Assembly: GCA_003602285.1 (NCBI GenBank)
Contig: QZVU01000001.1
Span: forward strand, 620,001-684,000
Length of the DNA: 64,000 nt
Reading direction: 5' to 3'
DNA from: Arthrobacter frigidicola
GTDB taxonomy: Bacteria > Actinomycetota > Actinomycetes > Actinomycetales > Micrococcaceae
Shown here: in pieces, positions 1 to 7,834 of the stretch
Layout: every line of letters starts with the position of its first letter
How positions within the stretch are numbered: position 1 is the first letter of the stretch
Position numbers and translations under genes: made by a program
The notes under the pieces: generated by a model
The model's database searches: none
The model's input: the letters and a program-made list of their open reading frames with translations, nothing else
What the model was told of the DNA's origin: nothing

Positions 1-2214
1 CGGGCGGTTGCGCTCGAGCGGCACCGTACCGCCCAGGCAGAGCATGATGCCGGTGCCGCGCAGGCCGCGGCGCTGGCTGCGGCCGTGGAGCGGCACCGTG
101 ACGCCCGCCTGCTGGCCGGGGTCCTCGACGCCGCTGATGACGCCGGCCTCGAGCACGAGGACTGCAGTACCCGCTACGACAGCGCCCTCGACGCGCTGCG
201 GGCCGACGGCGCCGCGGGCGCCTACCTCATGGGAGCCGACGACGGCACCGACGCCCTCTTCGACCTGGCGCCCACTTCGGCCCGGCTCGACGCCGCGGCC
301 CGCGCCGCGGCCGCGGATCTGGGAGTGCTGCAGGCGGCACTGCCGGACGAGGACAGGCTGCAGGGACTCAACGACCGAATCCGGGACATTTCGGCGCAGC
401 GTTCCTCGCTGGCCGGCCGGACCACTGGGCTGGAGGAGCGGCTGGCCGAGCTGCGCGCGGATAAGGCGCTGCTTGAGCAGGAAGCCGCAGGGCTGAGGGA
501 AACCGCGGGGCAGGAGACCCGGTGCGCCGAGGCGCTTGAAGCCGCCCGGGCGCTTGAGGCCACCATCGCCGAGCATGCGCAGGCGGAGCAGCGGCGCTCG
601 GTGGCCGAGAAGAACTACACTGCAGCACACGAGGAGCACCTCCGCCTCAAGGAAACCTGGCTGACCCGGCTGCAGCTGCGCCTCGAGCAGGCCGCCGTCG
701 AGCTCGCGGGCCAGCTCGAGGACGGCAAGGAGTGTGCCGTCTGCGGCAGCCTCGAGCACCCCGCCCCGGCCCGGGCGGGCGCCGACGAAAGGGTTACGCA
801 CGCCGACGAACAGGCGGCCCGGGAGGCCCACGCAGCGGCCGAGGCGCGCCTGACCGAGGCGCGGGCACTGCGGGACGCCGCCGTGCTTGAAACGGCCCGG
901 CTCGCCGCCCTCGGCGGTGAACAGGACGCGGCCGTTGCCCGGGAGGCGACCCGGCAGGCGCAGGCCCGGCTCACCGAGGCGCGCCGGGCCCAGCAGGAGC
1001 TTGAGGACGCCGCGGCACGGATCGACGCGCTCGTCGCCAGGGAACAGCAGATCCTCGCGCAGCAGGAGGACGCCGGCCGGGCCGCCGCCGAGGCCGCCGC
1101 CCAGCTGCGGAGCCTTGAGGACCAGGCCGGGGAACTCGCAGCGCGCCTCGAACACCACCGGGGCGGTTTCGGTACCCTCCACGAGCGCGCGGAGGCAGTC
1201 GATTCCGCTCGTGCCGTGCTCGTCGCGGCCCGGGAGGCCCTCGAAGCACTCGACCGGGCCGCGGCGCGCAGGGAGAAGGCCGGAAGCGCCCTCGCCGACG
1301 CCCTCGCCGGCTCCCACTTCGACCGAGCCGCCGCCGTCCGGGAGGCACTCCTCGGAGCAGAGGCGCTCGAGGAAAACCTGCGTCGCATCCGCGCCCATGA
1401 GGCGGCAGGGCACCGGCTCGAGGCCGAGAGGGAAAGCCCCGACATCACCGCCGCCCTTCAGGACGAGGCCGAGGGCCGTTCCGTCCCCTCCGAGGATGAG
1501 GTCGAGGCCGCCGGCCGCGATTACACCGCGCTGGGGGAGAGGGCGGCCGACGAGGCAGTGGCCGTGCGGCTGTTTGAGCAGTCCCGAACCCAGCTCCAGG
1601 CCTACAACGCCCTGCTGGTGGAACAGGAGGCGGCCGTTGCGCCGCTGCGGGAGTGGCACGCGCTGCTGCGCTCGGTGGCCGACTCCGCCCGCGGTGGCGG
1701 CGAGAACCGGTACAAGATGCCGCTGAGCACCTATGTCCTCGCGTCGCGCCTCGAACAGGTCGCGGAGGCCGCGACCGAACGGCTGTTGGCCATGACGGAC
1801 GGGCGCTTCGCCCTCGTGCACAGCGACGCGCTGGCCGGGAACAAGAAGGCCGGGCTGGGGCTGAGCGTCATTGACGGGTGGACCGGAAACCGCAGGGACA
1901 CCTCGACGCTCTCCGGTGGGGAATCCTTCATGGCGTCCCTGGCCATGGCACTCGGCCTCGCCGACGTCGTGCAGCAGGAGGCGGGCGGCATCGACATCGA
2001 GACGCTCTTCGTCGATGAGGGTTTCGGCTCGCTCGATGACCAGGCACTGGAACAGGTGATGGACGCCCTCGACGGCCTGCGCAGCGGAGGCCGGGTCGTC
2101 GGCCTCGTCAGCCACGTCGCCGAACTGAAACTGCGCATCCCGGCCCAGCTCCAGGTCCATAAGGACCGGGAAGGCTCGCGCCTGGAATTTGTGGATCAAC
2201 TCCAGATGGTGTAG
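1..2214 (+). CDS. sbcC: Exonuclease subunit SbcC, 3' part (5' end outside window)
   Basis: The frame is open from base 1, so about 737 C-terminal residues are visible and the N-terminal Walker A lobe lies upstream. SbcC is the SMC/Rad50-like ATPase of the SbcCD nuclease, which opens hairpins and trims DNA ends. The visible protein begins in a long Ala/Glu/Arg-rich coiled coil. A zinc-hook CAVC motif lies at bases 733-744. The return coil follows, then the C-terminal ATPase lobe with the ABC signature LSGGESF near 1.91 kb, Walker B with LFVDEGFGSLD near 2.0 kb, and the H-loop histidine in VSHVAEL. It stops with TAG at 2212. sbcD is expected just upstream. The family assignment is firm. Confidence 0.93.
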   Translation, partial: RAVALERHRTAQAEHDAGAAQAAALAAAVERHRDARLLAGVLDAADDAGLEHEDCSTRYDSALDALRADGAAGAYLMGADDGTDALFDLAPTSARLDAAARAAAADLGVLQAALPDEDRLQGLNDRIRDISAQRSSLAGRTTGLEERLAELRADKALLEQEAAGLRETAGQETRCAEALEAARALEATIAEHAQAEQRRSVAEKNYTAAHEEHLRLKETWLTRLQLRLEQAAVELAGQLEDGKECAVCGSLEHPAPARAGADERVTHADEQAAREAHAAAEARLTEARALRDAAVLETARLAALGGEQDAAVAREATRQAQARLTEARRAQQELEDAAARIDALVAREQQILAQQEDAGRAAAEAAAQLRSLEDQAGELAARLEHHRGGFGTLHERAEAVDSARAVLVAAREALEALDRAAARREKAGSALADALAGSHFDRAAAVREALLGAEALEENLRRIRAHEAAGHRLEAERESPDITAALQDEAEGRSVPSEDEVEAAGRDYTALGERAADEAVAVRLFEQSRTQLQAYNALLVEQEAAVAPLREWHALLRSVADSARGGGENRYKMPLSTYVLASRLEQVAEAATERLLAMTDGRFALVHSDALAGNKKAGLGLSVIDGWTGNRRDTSTLSGGESFMASLAMALGLADVVQQEAGGIDIETLFVDEGFGSLDDQALEQVMDALDGLRSGGRVVGLVSHVAELKLRIPAQLQVHKDREGSRLEFVDQLQMV

Positions 2215-2256
2215 ATTCACTCAGTTACCGGGTAGGGCGCATCGGGAGGAGGGACG

Positions 2257-2340
2257 ATGCGCGATTCGAAATACCCGGATGACAATGAACGCGATCCCTT
2301 CCCTCAGCCCCGCTGCCGAACGTCCCCCCGCCGCCCCTGA
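2257..2340 (+). CDS. Possible 27-codon leader ORF overlapping the MFS gene start
   Basis: An ATG at 2257 sits six bases after one of the best ribosome binding sites here (GGGAGGAGGGA, 2244-2254). Its frame runs 27 codons to TGA at 2338-2340. It overlaps, in another frame, the start of the MFS transporter at 2279, which has no recognisable binding site of its own. The peptide (MRDSKYPDDNERD, then Pro/Arg rich) resembles nothing I know. It may be a translational-coupling leader, or the binding site may serve the transporter at long spacing. Evidence is the strong site and the overlap only. Confidence 0.3.
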   Translation: MRDSKYPDDNERDPFPQPRCRTSPRRP

Positions 2341-3607
2341 GCGGCCTTCCCGATTTGGCCGCTTCGGCCGCCTCCCGCAGCTGGCCGGCACCTCCTTCCT
2401 CTCCGTCGGGTTTCTGGCACGGCTTCCCCTTGCCATGCTGACCGTCGGCGCCCTGACCATCGTGACCTCGGCCAGCGGCTCCTACGCGCTGGGTGGGTTC
2501 GCGGCCGGCGCCGTCGGCATCGGCTCCGCGCTCGGCGCGCCGATCCTCGGCTTCCTCGCCGACCGCTTCGGCCAGCGGGTGGTCCTGCTGCCGGCGGCCG
2601 CCCTCAACACCGTCGCCATCGTGGCCCTGGTGGTACTCGCACTTGCCCTCACCGGAACCGCCGTCCTGGCCGCCGTTCCCGTCCTGGCCGCCGCCTTCCT
2701 CACCGGCTTCACCTCCCCCCAGATCGGGCCGCTGGCGCGGGTGCGCTGGGTGGCGATGACGCGCAGGCCCTCCGACCTCGACACGGCCATGTCCTACGAA
2801 AGCACCGCCGACGAGCTGACGTTCGTCCTCGGGCCGGCCCTGGTCGGCCTCCTCGCAAGCCTCGCCGCCCCCTGGGTCCCCTTGACCCTTGCCGCGGTGC
2901 TGACCCTGGCCATGGTGAGCGCGTTCGCCGTCCACCCGACCGGCCGCCTGGTCGGATCCTCGAGCGGCCGCTCCGACGTCCAGGAGCCGGGCCCGGCCGT
3001 GTCCGGCCGGCGCTCACGCCTGCTGATCGCCATCCCGGTGCTGGGCATGGTCGCGATGGGCACCTTCTTCGGCGGGACCCAGACGACGCTCACTGCCTTC
3101 GCCGGACAGTTCGATGCCGCCTCCGCCGCGGGGCTGCTCTACGCGGTGATGGGGCTGAGCTCGGCTGGTGCTGCCCTGTCGGTGGCGTTCTGGCCCGCCT
3201 CCTTCAAGCACTCCTGGCGGTGGATCGCCTCGGCGGCCGGCATGGTCGGCCTGGCCGCGCTGCTGTTTCTGCCCTCGGGCATTCCGGCAATGGTGCTCGT
3301 CCTGTTCCTCCTGGGCATCCCCGTGGGGCCGACCATGGTCTCGATCTTCAGCATCGGGTCGATGGTGGCGCCGCGGCGCCTGCTCGGCACGGTCATGACC
3401 CTGCTCGCCAGCGGCATCGTCGCCGGGTCGGCCCTCGGCTCCGCCGTCGCCGGGTCCCTCGCGGAGAGGGTGGGAACCGGGGCCGCCTTCGCGGTGCCGG
3501 TGCTTGCTGCCGCCTCGCTCCTGGTGCTGGGCGTGGCCGGTGCGGCCGGACTCCGGGCGCACCGCCGGTCCGTCGAAGCGACCGCGACCGCTGCCGCGGG
3601 CACCTGA
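2279..3607 (+). CDS. MFS transporter, drug-efflux type
   Basis: About 442 residues with twelve hydrophobic segments after a Pro-rich cytoplasmic N-terminus. The loop 2-3 motif GFLADRFGQR is the classic major facilitator signature. The length and the two halves separated near residue 215 fit a 12-helix sugar/drug exporter. The substrate cannot be read from the sequence. ATG codons at 2279 and 2285 are both possible starts. Neither has its own Shine-Dalgarno; the strong one at 2244-2254 precedes the short ORF at 2257. It follows sbcC by about 65 bases on the same strand and ends before a hairpin at 3652-3682. Confidence 0.8.
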   Translation: MTMNAIPSLSPAAERPPAAPERPSRFGRFGRLPQLAGTSFLSVGFLARLPLAMLTVGALTIVTSASGSYALGGFAAGAVGIGSALGAPILGFLADRFGQRVVLLPAAALNTVAIVALVVLALALTGTAVLAAVPVLAAAFLTGFTSPQIGPLARVRWVAMTRRPSDLDTAMSYESTADELTFVLGPALVGLLASLAAPWVPLTLAAVLTLAMVSAFAVHPTGRLVGSSSGRSDVQEPGPAVSGRRSRLLIAIPVLGMVAMGTFFGGTQTTLTAFAGQFDAASAAGLLYAVMGLSSAGAALSVAFWPASFKHSWRWIASAAGMVGLAALLFLPSGIPAMVLVLFLLGIPVGPTMVSIFSIGSMVAPRRLLGTVMTLLASGIVAGSALGSAVAGSLAERVGTGAAFAVPVLAAASLLVLGVAGAAGLRAHRRSVEATATAAAGT

Positions 3608-3651
3608 CGCGCGGACTCCTGACGCACACACCTCTTCCGCGGGGTGCGGCT

Positions 3652-3682
3652 CCTGCCGCGCAGTCTTCGAACGCGCGGCAGG
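3652..3682 (+). terminator. Hairpin after the MFS gene
   Basis: A 10-bp perfect inverted repeat (CCTGCCGCGC at 3652-3661, GCGCGGCAGG at 3673-3682) with an 11-base loop, 45 bases after the MFS stop codon. It has no T-tract, so it is a plausible but not canonical intrinsic terminator. Confidence 0.5.
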
Positions 3683-3739
3683 CGGCCCGCAGGACCTCCC
3701 CAATAGGGGGCAGGCCGTGAGTATGATGGACATCACATA

Positions 3740-3757
3740 ACCGAACGTTCTGTCGGT
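3740..3757. promoter_or_regulatory. Imperfect palindrome upstream of the MHS transporter (operator candidate)
   Basis: ACCGA and TCGGT half-sites (3740-3744 and 3753-3757) flank ACGTTCTG, 28 bases before the transporter start. The arrangement resembles TetR/AcrR family operators. No TetR gene is present nearby, so the regulator is unknown. Confidence 0.4.
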
Positions 3758-3784
3758 AATGTTTTTCCGTCCCTTGGAGTGACA

Positions 3785-5113
3785 ATGACGTCTTTCACTG
3801 CTGCGAACGCCACGGAGCATCGCACCTCACGCGAGGAGCGCCGGGTCCTGGCCGGGACCCTCGTTGGAACAACCATCGAGTGGTACGACTTTTTCATCTT
3901 CGCCCAGCTCACCGCCACGGTCCTGGGTGCGCTGTTTCTCACTCCGCTAAAGGAGTCCAACCCGGGCCTGGCCCAGGTCCTCGCCTTTTCCCTGATCGGC
4001 ATCAGCTTCCTCTTCCGGCCCCTCGGAGCGATCGTCGCCGGGCACCTCGGTGACCGCATCGGCCGCAAGTCGGTCCTGGTCTTCACTCTGGTCCTGATGG
4101 GCGCGGCGACCGCGCTGATCGGGCTCCTTCCCACCTATGCCTCGATCGGGGTGTGGGCGCCAATCCTGCTCATCCTCCTGCGTATCGTCCAGGGGTTCTC
4201 CGCCGGTGGTGAATGGGGCGGGGCGGCGCTGATGTCGGTGGAACACGCCCCGGTGGGCAAGCGGGGCCTGTTCGGTGCCTACCCGCAGATCGGGGTCCCG
4301 ATCGGGATGATCCTGGCCACCGGCACCCTCCTGCTGCTGCGCACCACCATTCCGGCGGACCAGTTCCTTGAGTGGGGCTGGCGGGTGCCGTTCCTGCTGT
4401 CGGTGGTGCTCATCGTCGTCGGTTACCTGATCCGGCGTGCCGTCAGCGAAAGCCCCGTCTTCAAGGAGATGCTGGCCCGCAAGGGTGAGAGCAAGGCACC
4501 GCTGCGCCAGCTGTTCCGGAAGAACACCCGCGAGGTGCTCCTCGCCGCCGTCATCTTCATCGGCAACAACGCCGCGGGCTACCTGGTCATCGCGTTCTTC
4601 ATCTCCTACGCCACCACGGCACTGGAGATGCCGGTGGTGCCGGTGCTGCTGGCGACGACGCTCGCCTCCTTCGGGTGGCTGATCTTCACCATGGTCGGCG
4701 GCTGGCTCTCGGACCGGATCGGCCGCGTGCGGACCTTCCAAATCGGCTACGCGCTGGTGTTCGTGTGGATGCTGCCGATGTTCCTGCTCGTCGACACCGC
4801 CAACATCTTCCTCTACGGCCTGGGCCTGTTCGTCCTGACCATCGGCCTGGGCCTTTCCTACGGGCCCATGTCCGCGATGTACGCGGAGATGTTCCCCGCC
4901 AATGTGCGCTACTCCGGAATCTCCATCGGGTATGCGCTCGGCGCGATCCTGGGCGGGGCGTTCGCGGCGATGGTCGCGCAGCTGCTGCTCGAGACCTATA
5001 AGTGGTCGGGGGCCGTGGCGATCTACATCATGATCCTGTGCGCCATCTCCTTCGTCGGGGTCACCCTGGCTCGTGAGACCCGCGGTGCGCCGCTTGGAGT
5101 CTCCCAGCACTAG
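3785..5113 (+). CDS. MFS metabolite:proton symporter (MHS family, ProP/ShiA-like)
   Basis: About 442 residues. The opening LVGTTIEWYDFFIFAQLTA, the GHLGDRIGRKSVL loop and the RIVQGFSAGGEWGGAAL segment are diagnostic of the metabolite:H+ symporter subfamily. Known members take up compounds such as proline/betaine, shikimate, citrate or alpha-ketoglutarate; which one applies here is not visible. GTG at 3779 is also in frame, but the binding site CTTGGAG (3772-3778) abuts it and is well placed for ATG 3785. A strong terminator follows at 5169-5213 and an operator-like palindrome lies upstream, so the gene is probably monocistronic and regulated. Confidence 0.85.
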   Translation: MTSFTAANATEHRTSREERRVLAGTLVGTTIEWYDFFIFAQLTATVLGALFLTPLKESNPGLAQVLAFSLIGISFLFRPLGAIVAGHLGDRIGRKSVLVFTLVLMGAATALIGLLPTYASIGVWAPILLILLRIVQGFSAGGEWGGAALMSVEHAPVGKRGLFGAYPQIGVPIGMILATGTLLLLRTTIPADQFLEWGWRVPFLLSVVLIVVGYLIRRAVSESPVFKEMLARKGESKAPLRQLFRKNTREVLLAAVIFIGNNAAGYLVIAFFISYATTALEMPVVPVLLATTLASFGWLIFTMVGGWLSDRIGRVRTFQIGYALVFVWMLPMFLLVDTANIFLYGLGLFVLTIGLGLSYGPMSAMYAEMFPANVRYSGISIGYALGAILGGAFAAMVAQLLLETYKWSGAVAIYIMILCAISFVGVTLARETRGAPLGVSQH

Positions 5114-5168
5114 GCCGACACGCCCGGGACCGTCGACGGCTGCGTCCGGGAGCACAGGCGCAGCAGAC

Positions 5169-5213
5169 AAAAGACCGGAGGGCCAGGAAACCAACCTGGC
5201 CCTCCGGTCTTTT
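5169..5213. terminator. Strong intrinsic terminator, bidirectional
   Basis: A perfect 19-bp inverted repeat (5169-5187 with 5195-5213) around a 7-base loop. It begins with AAAA and ends with TTTT, so it carries a T-tract on either strand. It ends the MHS transporter transcript. Confidence 0.92.
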
Positions 5214-5234
5214 GCGTTGCCCCCGGGGCTCCTA

Positions 5235-5265
5235 GGATCGAAGGAACGATGGATCGAAGGAACGA
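5235..5265 (+). repeat. Tandem 15-bp direct repeat before the small acidic ORF
   Basis: GGATCGAAGGAACGA occurs at 5235-5249 and again at 5251-5265, one base apart. It lies between the terminator and the ribosome binding site of the 5287 gene. The function is not evident; it could be a duplicated binding site or a slippage product. Confidence 0.7.
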
Positions 5266-5286
5266 ACACCTACGCCGGAGGATGAA

Positions 5287-5472
5287 ATGACCGAGACGCC
5301 GAACGGCAAGAAGCAGGACCCCAGCGGGCAAGGCCCCGACGGGCAAGACACAGGGGCGGGTCCCGAGGGCACTATCCCTGACAATCAGGAGGGAATCGGA
5401 GCCACGACGCTCGACGAGCCCTCGAACTTTGAGCCCGAAGAGGACGACGTCGAGGGCGGCGAACCGCGCTGA
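5287..5472 (+). CDS. Small acidic protein, unknown
   Basis: A 61-residue reading frame with a strong binding site (CGGAGGATGAA) just before ATG 5287. The protein is hydrophilic and acidic: Gly/Gln/Asp-rich in the first half and a Glu/Asp-rich tail (FEPEEDDVEGGEPR). It has no cysteine, signal peptide or membrane segment, and is likely intrinsically disordered. I do not recognise a family. The binding site and clean codon use support it being real. It is convergent with the kinase gene, 27 bases away. Confidence 0.6.
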   Translation: MTETPNGKKQDPSGQGPDGQDTGAGPEGTIPDNQEGIGATTLDEPSNFEPEEDDVEGGEPR

Positions 5473-5499
5473 GCACTGCCCGGACTAACGCTGCTTTGA

Positions 5500-6468
5500 C
5501 TAACCGAGGCTCGGGGCGTGCGAGGGCGGATCGGGGATGTGGATGTTCCCGGTGGTGATTCCGCCGGTCGAGACCCCGTCGCCGTCGTCGGCGGGGGCGG
5601 AACCGGCGGAAGCCTGGGGTGTCCCGATCCCCGAGAAGCCCGCGCCCTCGTCGGAGTGGACCCGCAGGAGCAGGGCAACCTCGTGCGCGTCAGGACGGTC
5701 CTGGGGGTTCCGGGCGGTCATGCGGGTGAGCAGGCCCGCCCAGTCGGCGCCCAGCCATTCCGGCACCTCGGGATCGCGGAGCAGGCGGGCCAGGGCCGCC
5801 TCCACAATCGGTCCGGGGAAGGCCTTGTCGCCGGTAAGGCACTCGAGCAGGACCAGCCCAAGGGAGTAGATGTCGCTGCGCTCGTTGATCACGCCCGACT
5901 GGGCCTGCTCCGGGCTGAGGTAGTTCGCCGTGCCGATGGTGGCACCGACGGCGGTGGCCATCGTGGCATCCACCATGCGTGCGATGCCGAAGTCTGTGAG
6001 CTTGGGGTAGAGCCGGGTATCGTTCTCGCCCGAGTGGAACATCAGGATGTTCGCCGGCTTCACATCGCGGTGGACCACTCCGTGGGAGTGGATGTAGGCG
6101 AGGGCGTCGGCGAGGTCCGCTCCGACCTGGGCGACGGCGGCGGGAGCCAGCGGTCCCTTCTTCAGCAGCTTGCGCAGGTCCTCGCCGTCAACGAGTTCCA
6201 TCACCAGGAAACCGGTGGTGCGTCCGTCCTCATCCTGGTGCAGCCCCGCATCGTGGAGGGTCACCAGCCCGGGGTGGTTGAGGGTGGAAAGCAGAAGGGT
6301 TTCAGTGTGCTGCCGGCGGTAATCGTCGTCATCGGCGGTGGTGGGGTTGAACACCTTCACCGCGACGTCGCGCTGCAGGTTGCGGTCGATCGCCCTATAG
6401 ACGGACGCGGCGCCGCCGACGCCGAGCAGGTCGGTGGTTTGGTACCGCTCGGCAAGGAGCACATCCAT
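5500..6468 (-). CDS. Soluble serine/threonine protein kinase (PknB-like)
   Basis: 322 residues. Bacterial Hanks-type kinase with the Gly loop LGVGGAASVY (15-24), catalytic Lys38 in VAVKVF, helix-C Glu56, HRDVKPAN with Asp135, DFG at 159-161 and a PEQ activation-loop end (YLSPEQAQSG). All catalytic residues are intact. After the kinase domain there is only a Gly/Ser/Pro-rich tail of about 60 residues. There is no transmembrane helix and no PASTA repeat, unlike cell-wall sensing PknB, so it is probably cytoplasmic. Start at 6468 is chosen because CGGGAGAACACCC precedes that ATG; an in-frame ATG 51 bases upstream has no site. Substrates are unknown. Confidence 0.88.
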   Translation of the reverse strand: MDVLLAERYQTTDLLGVGGAASVYRAIDRNLQRDVAVKVFNPTTADDDDYRRQHTETLLLSTLNHPGLVTLHDAGLHQDEDGRTTGFLVMELVDGEDLRKLLKKGPLAPAAVAQVGADLADALAYIHSHGVVHRDVKPANILMFHSGENDTRLYPKLTDFGIARMVDATMATAVGATIGTANYLSPEQAQSGVINERSDIYSLGLVLLECLTGDKAFPGPIVEAALARLLRDPEVPEWLGADWAGLLTRMTARNPQDRPDAHEVALLLRVHSDEGAGFSGIGTPQASAGSAPADDGDGVSTGGITTGNIHIPDPPSHAPSLG

Positions 6469-6523
6469 GGGTGTTCTCCCGGGAAGGTGGTGAGTAAAGG
6501 GGGAAGCTGTGTGTCGCAAAAAG

Positions 6524-6554
6524 GTAAGTCTGCTGACGACTTACTCCGATTGTA
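6524..6554 (-). promoter_or_regulatory. Kinase promoter region with inverted repeat
   Basis: Reading the minus strand, TACAAT (6554-6549) is a plausible -10 element. Just downstream is a perfect 7-bp inverted repeat GTAAGTC/GACTTAC (6524-6530 and 6538-6544), placed to act as an operator over the transcription start. The -35 is not convincing. The surrounding 6469-6657 gap is more AT-rich than the genes and holds nothing else I can name. Confidence 0.4.
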
Positions 6555-6657
6555 TCCTGCGCCAACCATTTTTTGCCCACGGCGCAGATCCCTTTACCTA
6601 AAGTTTATCCGCTGCGGCGGGCACCGGCGGCGGGCGGCAGGGTGCAAAGGGGCGGGT

Positions 6658-7458
6658 TCAGGCGGACAGGAACGCGACCGCCGCAGCCTTGAAGGCCCGC
6701 GAGGTCACCGCGTTGGCGTGGGTCCGGGCGGGCAGCTTCAGCAGTTCAGCGTGCGGGGCCAGGTCCGCGAGTTCCTGCGCCGTTGCGGCGAGGTCATCGT
6801 TCTCGCCGGCCACCAGAAGCAGCGGCATCCGGGGCACGGCCTCGGCGGGGATGAACGGCTCGTCCTTCACCGCCTCCACCATGGTCAGCAGCGCGAACAC
6901 GTCGTTGGTCGGCACGAGCCGGGCCATCCGCATCAGCTCGGCGGTCCGGGGATCCTGAATCGGCGTGCCTTCGGCGAGGAGATCCTGCGCCGCGGCGAGG
7001 TCGAACTCGGCAAGCGGGTCACCGCTGCCGGGGCCGCCCAGCACCATGCGGTGGACCAGTTCCGGCTGGGTGGCGCCGAATTCCCACGCCAGCCGGGAGC
7101 CGAGAGAGTATCCGATGATGTCGACGCCGCTGGCCGGCACGCCCTCGCGCAGGGGCACCACGTGGTGGTCCTGGAGGACCTGCAGGACGTCGGCGCGGAT
7201 GCGGCTGGGGGAGTAGGAGTCACGCGCCTCCGGTGCGGCGCTGGCGCCGTGTCCGGGAAGGTCGACGGTGAGAACGGCCCGGCCCGCCTCGTTGAGGAAG
7301 CGGATCCAGCCGGTGTCGGCCCAGTTGAGCTTCGTCGAGGAGGCGAAGCCGTGAAGCAGCAGCACCGGGCGCAGCCCGGCGTCGGAGGCGGGAGGATGCA
7401 GCGCCACGCTCAGCTGCGGATCCGATCCCTCCACTAGGTGGTCGCGGTGCCGTCCCAT
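6658..7458 (-). CDS. Alpha/beta hydrolase, probably the detached half of an AcoC-type E2
   Basis: 266 residues with an alpha/beta hydrolase fold: oxyanion region HGFASS (36-41), DLPGHG (67-71), nucleophile Ser118 in GYSLGS, acid candidates Asp221/Asp222 and His247. ATG 7458 is chosen for its AAAGGA site; it lies 46 bases after the lipoyl-domain gene on the same strand. In acetoin dehydrogenase E2 proteins (AcoC) a lipoyl domain is fused to an alpha/beta hydrolase domain in about 370 residues. Here the two are separate adjacent genes of 109 and 266 residues. The inference is that this protein is the acyltransferase or thioesterase partner of the complex. A free esterase is the alternative. Confidence 0.75.
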   Translation of the reverse strand: MGRHRDHLVEGSDPQLSVALHPPASDAGLRPVLLLHGFASSTKLNWADTGWIRFLNEAGRAVLTVDLPGHGASAAPEARDSYSPSRIRADVLQVLQDHHVVPLREGVPASGVDIIGYSLGSRLAWEFGATQPELVHRMVLGGPGSGDPLAEFDLAAAQDLLAEGTPIQDPRTAELMRMARLVPTNDVFALLTMVEAVKDEPFIPAEAVPRMPLLLVAGENDDLAATAQELADLAPHAELLKLPARTHANAVTSRAFKAAAVAFLSA

Positions 7459-7504
7459 GCCTTGTCCTTTCCTGCCGTTGAAAGCCCGCGCCGCGGGCCC
7501 GTGC

Positions 7505-7834
7505 CTAGTCGTCGTCGAGCACGGCACTGAGCCGTACCCGCCGGGCCGGGGCCTTCTCGGCGGGCACCGTGCCCACGATGCCGGCCGTGTCGTCCGGCAC
7601 CTCGAAGACGATCAGCGGATCGCCGACGGCGATCACCGAGCCGGCTTCGCCGTGAACCTTCACGACTGTACCGGCCTGCGGGGAGGGCAGTTCGACGGCG
7701 GACTTGGTGGTTTCGACCTCGACGAGGGGCTGGTTCCGTTCGACCTGGTCGCCCTCGGCGACGAGCCACTCGAGGATGGTGGCCTCGATGAGGCCCTCAC
7801 CGAGGTCCGGCAGGGGGAATGAGAGTTCAGCCAC
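7505..7834 (-). CDS. Stand-alone lipoyl-domain protein (E2 lipoyl domain only)
   Basis: 109 residues comprising one biotinyl/lipoyl domain (FPLPDLGEGLIEATI start, lipoyl Lys44 in ETTKSAVELPS) and a short basic tail. The peripheral-subunit-binding and catalytic acyltransferase domains of a normal 400-residue E2 are absent. I found no continuation in another frame before the next gene, so it is not an obvious frameshift. GTG 7834 is preferred: GGAGC lies 7-8 bases upstream and the start overlaps the E1beta stop by eight bases (GTGGCTGA). Lipoylated, it would carry the acyl group from E1. Catalysis may be supplied by the neighbouring hydrolase. Confidence 0.8.
   Translation of the reverse strand: MAELSFPLPDLGEGLIEATILEWLVAEGDQVERNQPLVEVETTKSAVELPSPQAGTVVKVHGEAGSVIAVGDPLIVFEVPDDTAGIVGTVPAEKAPARRVRLSAVLDDD

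Noticed and set aside
5518-7437. A 639-codon open frame on the plus strand opposite the kinase and hydrolase genes
   Set aside because: It is the mirror of two well-supported minus-strand genes; its protein is His/Gly/Arg-rich without domains. High GC keeps such shadow frames open.
7434-7834. Frameshifted or truncated conventional E2
   Set aside because: No subunit-binding or CAT-domain sequence appears in any frame between the lipoyl domain and the hydrolase, and both genes have their own starts.
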